This document shows, piece after piece, positions 12,101-24,100 of a DNA stretch of 64,000 nt. Each line of letters begins with the position of its first letter. The first letter of the stretch is position 1. The stretch is taken from assembly GCF_950295315.1 (NCBI RefSeq), contig NC_080171.1, positions 92,179,516 through 92,243,515 on the forward strand. Direction: 5' to 3'. Below the pieces are notes generated by a model. That model was not told the DNA's origin. It did not search any database and was given only the letters and a program-made list of their open reading frames with translations. Made by a program: the position numbers and the translations under genes. Source of the DNA: Erinaceus europaeus. Taxonomy: Eukaryota > Chordata > Mammalia > Eulipotyphla > Erinaceidae.

Positions 12101-15100
12101 TTAGGGAAAGATACAAATAAGCTGGGGCTATGCATCAACCTGTCAATGCCCATGTCCAGCAGAGAAGCAATTACAGAAGCCAGAACTCCTACAACCCAAA
12201 AAGAATTGTGGTCTATATTCCAGAGGGGGAGAAATGTTAGGGGAAGATGACCAGAGGGCTTTGAATTCCAACTCTATCAGGACCCAGAGAGAGAAGAGGG
12301 AAAGAAGAAGGACATTTGGAAGTAGCAACAGGTGTAGGTGGGATTTAGAAAGGAGGAGAAGGCAGGGACATAGATAAAAATGGGCAAATATGTTTAAATA
12401 TGAATAGTTATAGAAATAATAGTCTTGGTGTATTTCATCAAAGTAAAAGACTCTGGGGGTGGGAGTGGGAGGGTTCAAGGTCCTGGAACAGAGGAGGACC
12501 TAGTGGGGGCTGTATTGTTATATGGAAATATTATGCATGTACAAACTATTATTGTATTTTACTGTTGACTATAAACCATTAATCCCTCAATAAAGAATTT
12601 TTTTTAAAAAAGAAAGAAAGACTAGTCAACCTGTATCTGTGACATTGGGAGAACCATTGCAGATTCCAATGGAGGAGATGGGGATACAGAACTCTGGTGG
12701 TGGGAAGAGTGTAGAATTATACCCATTATCTCATAATTTTATAAATTAATATTAAATCACTAAAAAGAAAAAGAATCACCAGTGATGGAAAGGCATCTCA
12801 TCTGGTAGAGCCTTGCCACATGAGAAGCACTATGGCACAGGAGGAAGCTTCAGTGCTGTGGTCTCTCCTCTCTGTCTCTCTATCTGAATGAAAAAGTGGC
12901 CCAGAGAAGTGAAACTGCACAAGCATGAAGCCCCTGCTCCAAAAAAAAAAAAAAAAATGCAGACATTACTAGCTAGTTGCTGTTGTTTGACCTGATAGCT
13001 CTATGTATTAATTCTATTAATTATCATATGAATCATCATATGAATCCATTGCTCACACAAAGCAGGTGAGCAGCTGGAATTTGAATGCTATGGTAAGGGT
13101 TTTGACCCAACTTGTAAACTTTGACAAGTCAATTTCTTGAATATCAAACAGTAGCATTGAACAGGATTAAAAAGGTTCTTTCTGGGACTGCTCAAGCCCC
13201 TGTCCCAGAAATGGGAACACCCTGCAATTGCAACACTTCTGAGCAGTGAAGTGGCACTGTGATGCCTCTTCTATCTCTTCCTCTCTACTTTTCGATCATT
13301 CTCTCTGTGTTTGGAAACAAATAATCAACCTTCTGGGAGCAGTAAAATTGTGTGAGTACTAAGTTCTAGCATCAAAAAAGAGACGAAAAGGTTCTTTTCA
13401 TTAACATTTTGTAACTTGAAGGTTTAATCTGAAATAAAAAGCAGTTAGAACATTCTATTCTTTCTTTTTTTTTTTTTTTTTTTTGCCTCCAGAGTTATTG
13501 CCGGAGCTCGGTGCCTGCACCATGAATCCACTGCTCCTGGAGACCATTTTTCCCCTTTTGTTGCCCTTGTTGTTTTATCATTGTTGTGGTTATTATTATT
13601 GTTGTTGCTGTCATTGGCTAGGACAGAGAGAAATTGAGAGAGAGGAGGAGAGACAGAGAGGGGGAGAGAAAGATAGACACCTGTAGACCTGCTTCACCGC
13701 TTGTGAAGAGACTCCCCTGCCGGTGGGGAGCCAGGGGGCTCGAACTGGGATCCTTACACCGGTCCTTGCGCTTTGCGCCACATGTGCTTAACCTGCTGTG
13801 CTCTCGACCTCCCACATTCTATTATTTCTATGTGTCTGTTACTGAATACAAAGGGTAGGGAACAGGTAAAGACCTAGCAAAGTTGCCTCTTCTGCAAACA
13901 TATTGGAGGGGAGAAAACACCTCAGGGACTTTAAGCAGAGCAATGGTACTCTCTTGGGATTATTTGCAAGCCCTTAAGTCTGCTTTGCAATAAACCTGGC
14001 TGTTAAGATTGTGGAATAGTCCTTCAATCTAGAAGCAGCTGAAGCCCCCATTTTGAGATAATTTTTTTATGCATCAGTGACTGCTCCCAACCTCCACTAT
14101 GAGAGAATAAATTACCATTAAGTCAGGCCACTGGAATAAGATAGAAAAGTTTAAAGGTGGGAATAGGAATAGGGTAATCTTAGAAGTAATTTATATACAC
14201 TAAAATATAGAAGAACCAGAATAATCATGAAGATATTTGATTTTTGTCTGAAGTAAGAAGTAAAATAAGGCATTAAAATGTCATTTGTAAATTTACCTCT
14301 GACACTCACAACTCTTTTGACTTTTGTTTTGGGGACAACATCTAATGGCATTCTGTATGGGAACTCCTTTCGTCTGCTCGCAATGCCTAAAATTTACAAA
14401 AGATCATTAGATTTGCACAGAGTTCTTGTGAGAGGGAAGATTATTTATAGGCACTATAGTATACTTATTGACAAATATTTTTAATCAAAAATAAGTTATT
14501 ATAGCAAGATTACACATTTTTCCTATTTCCAACTCTGACACCATTATCATCTCCCCAGATAATATCTCTAGCCTACCTGCACATTAGCTGTCAGGCTCAG
14601 GTAAAATTAGTAAAATCATGGGCCCCTTGTAGTATACCTAAAATAGACTTCTTAGCTTTTTCTAAAATAGAGACCCCAAATCTCATCTGCTATATTTTTA
14701 TAGCTTTTTTTTAAAGGATATATTCTTACCTTTAGGTTCCTGATTATTAAACAGTTTGCTCTGATTTATACTTTAATGCTTTTTCAGCCACCAAGTTATA
14801 GATGCTACCATGACGCCAACATGGCTTCCCTGGGCAGACAACCTCACCTCTCCAGAGCCCTGCCCAACTAAGGTAAGATAGAAACAGGCTGGGAACGGGG
14901 CCAGGTGGTGGCGCACCTGGCTGAGCGCACATGTTACAGTGCGCAAGGACCCAGGTTCAAGCCCTTGGTCCCCGCCTGCAGGGGGAAAGCTTTACAAGTG
15001 GTGAAGCAGTGCTGCAGGTGTCTCTCTGTCTCTTTCCCTCTCTATCACTCCCTTCCCTCTCAATTTCTGACTGTCTCTATCCAACAGATAAAGATAAGAA

Positions 15101-15117
15101 ATAAAGAAAGAAAGGAA

Positions 15118-15162
<45 letters not shown>

Positions 15163-18100
15163 GTAAGAAAAGGAAAGAAACAGGCTGGGAACAATGAACA
15201 ATATCTTGGGCCCAACTGCATATCAGATGTCAGGCTCAGAAAAAAAAAACTGAGTATAGTCATGGACCCTTTGGAATATAACTAAAATAGGCCTACTAAC
15301 TATCTACAAAACGGAGACCCCTCAAATCTTAATCTGCACTATTCCAGCCTTTAGGTTCATGATTAGTCAACAATTTGTTTGGCTTTATATGTTAACTCTT
15401 CTTTTAGCCACCAGGTTCCAGATGCTAACATGATGCCAGTCTGACTTCCCTGGGCAGACAACCCCACCATGTGTCCTGGAGCCCCGCTTGCCCAGAACCC
15501 TGCCTCACTAGGGAAAAAGAGAGACAAGATGGGAGTATGGACCGAGCTGTCAAAGCCCATTTCCAGTGGAGAAACCATTACAGAAGCCAGATTTTCCACC
15601 TTCTGCACCCCATAATGATCCTAGGTCCATACTCCCAGAGGGATAAAGAAAAGGAAAGCTTCCAGTGAAGGGGATGGGATACGGAACTCTGGTGGTGGGA
15701 ATAGTGTGGAATTGTACCCTTCTTATCTTATAGTCTTGTAGATTAGTCTTAAATTAAAAAAAAGATTACAAATATTAAAGTTAAAAACAGTATTTTAATC
15801 AAACCCCAGGCTTAATATATTCTCTTTATATAAAGTGTTAAATTTGACTGAAAGCATCTTAGTCATTTCAAGGCAGAAAATAAATAGGTCATATAAATCT
15901 TATTCAACAACAAAAAGGAAGCATGTCATTTTGTCCAAAAAAACAAAAAAAAAGAAAGAAAGAAAGAAGAAGGAAAGAAAATTGTTCTTGGAACTGAAAT
16001 CTAAAAATAGCTAATGTAATTCTTTAGTCAGCAAGATGTGATGATTAGCTCCTTTGGGAAGCAGGCTCTATAATTCTTTCCACCTCCTCCTTTCAGTCTA
16101 ACTCAGACACTTTTCCTCTCTGTACAACAGCAAAGTTTTATCATAACTGTATCAGATCATTTTTCTACTATAAGAATTTATTTAATAAAAATAATTTTGT
16201 CATTCTACAGAAGGTATACTAAATAAAACATAATTTTACTTACCATAAATACCCCTTGGATCAAGGGTAACACCAGCATAACTTTCCCTTTTCACACCTT
16301 CTGGCTAAAATAAAGATAGAAATTATCCAGTTAAGGACATAATGAGAATCAGGGAATTAGCCAGAGGTAGAGCATGAAATGTGTACATGTGTCCCAGAGG
16401 TCCAAGGTTCAATCCCTAGTCCCACTGTATGCCAGGGCTGAGCAGTGCTCTATTCTCTCTCTTGTCTTTCTCTCATGAAAATAAATAAGTCTTAGGGGTT
16501 GGCTATGGGGCACCTGATAGAGTGCACATATTACAATGCACTATATTGTACCTGGGTTCAAGCCCTGGTCTCCACCTGTGGTGTTGGGGGAGCTTCATGA
16601 ATGGTGAAACAGTGCTATAGGGGTCTTTCTCTCTGTCTCTCTCTCTCTTCCCTCTCAGTTTCTGTCTCTATCTAAAATCCAATAAATAAAATAAGGGGAA
16701 AGAATAAATTCTCATTTTAAAAAGAAAATATAATTAAATTTATATGAACTGAATTCCCTTGACCAACATTTTTGGCACCTGCAGACCTGCTTCACTGCTT
16801 GTGAAGCGACTCCCCTACAGGTGGGGACTTGACCAACATTTTTTTTTACCACTTTTCCAGTTAAAAATCCTTTCTTGGGCTGGGTGGTGTCGCACCTGGT
16901 TAGGCATATTAACCAACCATAAAGACTCAGGCTCAAGTCCTCCTGCTTCTGTAGGGAGGACACTTCACAAGTGGGTGAAGCAGGTCTACAGGTGCCTATC
17001 TTTTTCTCCTCCTCACTGTCCACCTCTTCTCTCAATTTCTCTCTGTCTTATCTAATAAAAAATTAGGAAAAAAACCCCAGAAAAATGGCTGCTGGAATAA
17101 TGGATTCTCGAAACTTTACATCAGGCTCAACCTGACGCTGTTGACTGGCTACGGAAGAAGGGCAAACGCTAGAAGAAGAACCGCACTGAGTCCCAGTGAA
17201 AACCCTAGAGGAAAAAAAAATCCTTTCTATGAAGGAATATAATTTCTTAGCTATTTGCATAATAATAAAAAACAGAAGTTACTATAAGTCAAGTAATTTA
17301 TCTAAGTGTGTTGAATATTTTTATTCATTTAACCTTTCAAGCATTATTATTATTCCTGTTTAACAGATAAGGCAACTGATACAGACAGGATGAAGAAACA
17401 TCCAATGTCACACCATTAGAAAGAAACGGAGGCAAACTGACTTCAAGGAATCACTATCAAGAGATGTACAAAATGTGTCCTGCACAAAATAAGTTAATAT
17501 GTTTACTGAAGTGAATTTCAAGCCTAAAAATGGAGTTCAGAGAATGAAAACTTAGGAAGACCCAGTTCATTGTTAACTAGTCAAGGAACTCTTGTCAAGA
17601 ACTTTATCTCCAAAGTCAGAGAGAGGATGAATATAGAATGATCTCACTCATAGACAGAAGTTGAAAAAATAAGAACAGATAGGAAAACACAAAGCAGAAT
17701 TTGGACTGGGTTTGGTGACTTGCACCAAAGTAAAAAGACTTTGGGATGCAGAGGGAGGATTCGGGTTCTGGAACATGATGGCAGAGGAGGACCTAGTAGG
17801 GGTAGAACTGTTATGTGGAAAACTGAGAAATGTTACACACGTGCAAACTACTGTACTGCTGACTGTAAACCATTAATCTCCCCCAGTAAAGAAAATAAAA
17901 GTCAACTGGAAAAAAACCAAAAGGCAACAAGCAAACAAAAAAGAATCTTATCTCCAGAATCCCTTTCTTTGGTTGCAATACACCATACCAGTCCAAGTTT
18001 TACTTTGCATTTCCCCTTTAAACCATTAAGCTCCCAATAAAAATGTAATAAAATAAAAATAAAAAGAAGTCGGGCAGTAGTACAGCAGGCTAAGCACACA

Positions 18101-21100
18101 TGGCACAAAGCACAAGGACCGGCATAAAGATCCTGGTTCAAGCCCCAGCTTCCCACTTGCAAGGAAGTCACTTCACAAGTGGTGAAGCAGAGATTCGACT
18201 TCTGGATGCGGAGCTATGAGCAGCAGATCGCTTTCTCTCCTCCCCTCTCCTCTCCTGGATCAACTAGGAATACCAAAGGAGACCACCCGGGACCGAAACA
18301 AGACAGGACTAGAATGACCACAGGAACCCAGTAAATCACTGGTGAGTACAAACACGTGTGGCTGGTGACAGAGAGGAGAGAGGGGCCTAAGGAGAGATTA
18401 AGTGACTGCCAACAGTTCAACAGTTTATCAGTTGAGACACCACCTCCAGTCTGCTCTACCAACAAGGGGACAGCTTAAGGGAGGAGAGGACTCCCCAGAG
18501 ACTCACCAAGTGCAACTCTGAGTCTCCGTTGCTACTACCCTCAGAATCTGGAGCAGCAACAGGAAGGGACACCAGGGAACAGAGATCTAACCAGGAAACT
18601 CAGAAGACAGTGCTAGATGGAATAAAGACTCATCACCCGACCTGTGCTGGATTAGCACAGTCAACGGCCAAGCCTTTCCCGCTATGAGACAAGTTCTCAA
18701 GATCTTCCCGCACAGTCATCACCGCCCAGCTATCATCCACATTGGTCTCCAGCTCCCACTGATTCTGTGCTCGGAGAAACTAAGATGGAACTTTCGAAAA
18801 GCAAACTGGCGTCTGTTCAGCGATCTTACCAACAAATCTATTCCTGCAATTCCAATTAACTCTATCCCCTCTGAAGATTACTACAGGCGCTTCCGCCAAG
18901 CCATCTTCAAAGCAGCTTCCCAAGCCATTCCTCGTGGGAGACGTGCTAACTATACGCCTTGTCTTGATGCTGAATGCGAGCAACTACTAAAGTAGTATGA
19001 TGAGTCGGGTGACCCAGATGTGGCTGACCATCTCATTGCCTCCCTGGATGCAGCACGCCAAGCCTGCTGGCAACAACTCACGGAAAGTCTGAACTTCACC
19101 CACTCAAGTAGGAAGGCCTGGAAGCTTCTTCACAGACTGGGTGCCGGTAGCCAACCCCCTCCCGTCTCCCATCCTCCCGTATCTCCAAACTCAGTGGCCA
19201 GTCACCTAACTCAAGTTGGACGTGCTAAGATCGACCCAGTCTGGAAAAGAGAAATTTCCCACGAGTGGTCATCCCACTTCCGGTTATCTTGTCCATCTCC
19301 AAAACTCTCTCCCTTTACACTGTCTGAACTAGAAGATGCTTTGAAGAGGGCTAAACCGGGAACAGCTGCTGGCTATGATAACATCACCCCAGAACTCATT
19401 CTTAACTTGGGCCCCGCAGCAAAGAAGTGGCTTGCTTCATTCCTGTCCCACATCTTGGAATCTGAGTCTATGCCCAAAGTTTGGCGTCATGCGAAGATAA
19501 TAGCGGTTTTGAAACCAAAGAAAGACCCAACACTGGCCGCCAGCTATAGACCAATTTCTCTCCTCTCCGTGTGTTACAAACTCCTTGAGAGGCTGCTTCT
19601 GTCACGTATTTCTCCTCTTACAGAGAAATTCCTATCACCCGCCCAAGCTGGTTTCCGCCCAGGAAGATCTACCTGCGAACAAGCCCTGGCCCTCTCAACT
19701 TACATTGAAAATGGATTCCAGAAGAATTTAAAGATGGGTGCTGTCTTTGTTGATCTCACAGCAGCCTATGACACGGTCTGGCACCGTGGTCTCCTAGTCA
19801 AGATCTCAAGATGCCTGCCTCCATGGGTGGCCAACACTATATCGTTTCTTCTCCAAAACAGAAGATTCCGGGTACATCTGGGTGACAAGTCTAGCAGATG
19901 GAGACTTGTCTCAAGTGGCCTCCCCCAGGGCTCTGTTCTGGCTCCTACGCTATTTAATATTTACATCAATGATCTCTCAGAAACTTCTTCAAAGAAGTTC
20001 ATCTATGCCGATGACAACTGCTGTGCAACTCAGGCATCAAAGTTCGACATCATTGAGGAAACACTCACGAAAGACATGTCTCTGATATCTGATTACTGTA
20101 AAAAATGGTGACTAATCCCTAGCACTGCAAAAATGATATCATCTGTTTTCCATCTACACCATGCCTCAGCCTCGCGTGAGCTTAATGTGCAGCTTGGCGA
20201 TACGAGAATCTGGCATGAAGCCCAGCCAGTCTATCTTGGCGTTACTCTCGATCACACTCTGTCATTTCACAAACATCTCATAGAAACTGCAGCAAAGGTG
20301 GGCGTGAGGAATAACATCATTGCAAGACTGGCCAGCTCCTCATGGGGCATGAGCGCTTCCACACTACGATCATCATCTCTGGCATTATGCTATTCCACTG
20401 CAGAATACTGTGCCCCAGTATGGTTCCGTAGCCCCCATGTCCACTTGGTCGATTCCAAATTATATTCCTCCATGAGGGTAATTTCTGGAACCATCCATTC
20501 CACCCCGGTTCCATGGCTGCCAGTTCTTAGCAACATCACCCCACCAGATATTCGTCGGGATGCGGCATCATCTAAGTTCATTTCCCACGTCTACGCTCGA
20601 CCGGACCTGCCAATATACGCGGATATCTTTGCCCACCCTGTCCAACGCTTGACGTCTCGTCACCCAATCTGGTCCCCTATGCCTACACTGAACTTCTCTG
20701 TTCCAGTCTCTTGGAAACAGAGTTGGCAGTCAGCTGAGGTAAAGAACAAACACCTCATCACAGACCCCTGCAAGCGTCAACCCGGCTTTGACCTAGCATG
20801 TTATGATTGGGCCCTCCTCAATCGCTATCGAACAGGCCATGGCCGGTGTGCCGCTATGTTCCATTGCTGGGGAGCCAGAGACGACCCGAACTGCCCCTGC
20901 GGCTCCAGACAGACTATGACCCACATAGTCAACGACTGCCACCTCTCCAGATTCAAAGGAGGTCTTGAACTTTACATCAGGCTCAACCTGACGCTGTTGT
21001 CTGGCTACGGAAGAAGGGCAAACGCTAGAAGAAGAAGATCTCTTGGTGAGGAGTCAGTGATTAAGCTAAGAATCCTATTGATAGTTTAAAAGCCCTCAGA

Positions 21101-24100
21101 CTCCCATAGCCTACAGGGAAGGAGAAAAAGAAAAAAAAAGAGGCTTTTAAACCACTGAGCTCCAACTCAGGGATTGAAATAACTGTTAACTTCCACCACT
21201 GTGAACCCTTTAATTAACTTACTTAGACACAAGTCAATCCAGGCAATAGTGATCAATAATTTGAAAAGTACTGATAAAGGGAACTCATAACATAATATAT
21301 AAAATGGTTGAAACAACAAGAAAAAATATTGGAGAATTGAACCAGGACAAGAGTCCAGCTAAAAGTCCTCCAGAGGGTAAAGCACAAAATAACGAGTTCA
21401 ACATCCAAACATTAGCTAAGGAAATAATAACAGGAGTGAGTAAAGAATTTGAAAAAATTGTAATCAGAAATGCAGGAACAACAAATGAGAATATGGAAGA
21501 AAATACTAATTATCTCATGGTTATTAGAGAGCTGAAAGCTGAAACCGCTGAACTAAGAATGCAACTAGCTGAACAAGCTAAAAGAGTATCAGAGCAGGAC
21601 AACAAAATAGATGAACTCCAGAAAACAGTAGAGGGCAGAGAGAATAGAATCTATGAGGCTGAAGAAAGAATTAGCAAGATTGAGGATGAATTAGAGACAA
21701 CTAAAAAAGAAGTAAGAGATCTCAAAAAAGAGATTAAGAGATGCTGAAAACAACAACAGAGTCCTATGGGATGACTTCAAAAGAAACAATATACACATTA
21801 TTGGCATACCAGAGGAAGAAAGAGAAGGAGAGGAAGAAAGCATTTTCCAGGCCATAGTAGCTGAAAACTTCTCTAGTCTAGACAACATCAAAGACATAAA
21901 AATTCAAGAAGCCCAGAGGGTCCCAAACAGAATTAACCCAGACCTAAAGACATCAAGACATACCATACTTAGAATGGAAAGGAATAAGGATAAAGAAAGG
22001 ATCCTGAAGGCTGCAAGACAAAAACAAAGTGTCACCTACAAAGGAAAACCCATAAGATTAGCAGCAGACTTCTCCATACAAACACTACAGGCCAGAAGAG
22101 AATGGCAAGATATCTATCGAGTGCTCAATGAGAAAGGCTTTCAGCCAAGAATACTATATCCTGCTAGACTGTCATTCAGACTGGATGGAGGCATCAAAAC
22201 CTTCTCAGACAAGCAACAGTTGAAGGAAGCAACCATCACCAAGCCTGCCCTGAAAGAAGTTCTGAAAGGTCTCCTAAAAACAACCAGACCACCACAAATA
22301 GGACATATATCAAAACACTCTAAAACTCTACAAGAATGGCATTAAAATATCTTCAATCTTTGATATCAATAAATGTCAATGACTTGAATTCACCTATTAA
22401 AAGACACAGAGTAGGAAGATGGATCAGAAAACACAACCCAACAATATGCTGTCTATAGGAAACCCACCTAACTCAACAAGACAAACACAGATTTAAAGTG
22501 AAAGGATGGAAAACTATCATACAAGCCAATGGCCCACAAAAAAGGGCAGGAGCAGCTATTCTCATATCTGACATGATAGACTTTAAAACAGATAAGATTA
22601 AAAAACATAGGAATGGACACTACTTAATGCTCAGAGGATCAGTCAATCAAGAGGACTTAACAATTATTAACATCTATGCACCCAATGAGAAGCCATCTAA
22701 ATACATCAAACTTCTACTGAAAGAGCTACAGCAATATATTAACAGTAACACAATCATAGTAGGGGACTTCAACACCCCACTATCTCAACTTGACAGATAA
22801 TCCAGGCAGAAAATCAATAAAGACATAAGGGAGCTAAATGAAGAGATAGATAAACTAGAACTATTGGACATTTTCAGAGTGATTCATCCCAAGAAACTGG
22901 AATACACATTTTACTCAAATCCACATGGGTCATTCTCAAGGATAGACCATATATTAAGCCACAAAGACAGCATCAGCCAATTCAAGAGCATTGAAATCAT
23001 CCCAAGCATCTTCTCAGACCACAGTGGAATTAAACTAACACTTAACAATCAACAAAAGATTAGTAACAGTGCCAAAATGTGGAAGCTCAACAGCACACTT
23101 CTTAACAACTTCTGGGTCAAAGAGGAAATAAAGGAAGAAATCAAAATGTTTCGAGAGTTCAATGAAAATGAAAACACAAGCTATCAAAATCTTTGGGACA
23201 CAGCTAAAGCAGTCCTAAGAGGGAAGTTCATAGCTACAGAAGCACACATTAGGAAACAAGAAAAAACACAAATAAACAGCCTGATTGCACATCTTAAAGA
23301 CCTAGAAGAAGAACAACAAAGGAACCCTAAAGCAACCAGAAGGACAGAAATCACTAAAGTTAGGGCAGAAATGAATAACATTGAGAATAGGAAAACCATA
23401 CAAAAGATCAACGAAAGTAAATGTTGGTTCTTTGAAAGAGTAAACAAAATCGACAAACCTTTAGCCAGACTCACAAAACAAAAAAGGGAGAAGACCCAAA
23501 TAAATCAGATAGTAAATGAAAGAGGAGATATCACAACAGACACCGCAGAAATTCTACATATCATGTGAGGCTTCTATGAACAAGTATATGCCACCAAGCT
23601 AGAGAACCTGGAAGAAATAGACGATTTCCTAGATACCTACCAACTTCCAGAACTAAGTAAAGAGGAAGTCGATAGCATGAACAGGCCCATCACAGCTAAT
23701 GAAATTGAAACAGTTATCAAAAATCTTCCCAAAAATAAAAGTCCTGGACCAGATGGTTTTACAAATGAATTCTACAAAACCTTCAAAGACGAACTAATAC
23801 CTCTACTTTTAAAAGTCTTCCAGAAGACTGAAAACACTGGAATACTCCCTGCCAGCTTCTATGAAGCCAACATCACCCTGATACCAAAAGCAGACAGGGA
23901 CACAACAAGAAAAGAAAACTACAGACCAATATCTCTGATGAACATAGATGCGAAAACATTGAACAAAATTCTAGCCAACCGGATACAGCAGTATATTAAA
24001 AAGATTGTTCATCATGACCAAGTGGGGTTTATCCCAGGCATGCAAGGCTGGTTTAATATACGTAAATCAATCAATGTGATCCACCACATCAACAAAAGCA

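Larger units (their letters stand above)
11106..14296 (-). other. C5: C5 intron 23
   Basis: 3191 bp. In order it holds the (CAAA)n run, a minus SINE at 11195-11468, long and short retroposon copies at 11600-12245 and 12645-12770, an L1 3' end at 12380-12600, old SINEs at 12778-12950 and 13183-13385, and a full SINE at 13466-13813. 13830-14296 is plain. Confidence 0.8.
14387..16243 (-). other. C5: C5 intron 22
   Basis: 1857 bp, largely two head-to-tail retroposon copies (14530-14896 and 15193-15765) with a SINE inserted between them. 15766-16243 holds only a short A/G-rich (AAAG)n stretch near 15940-15980. Confidence 0.8.

Noticed and set aside
14905..15285. 126-codon plus-strand open frame
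   Set aside because: Crosses a SINE head, its (GAAA)n tail and retroposon sequence.
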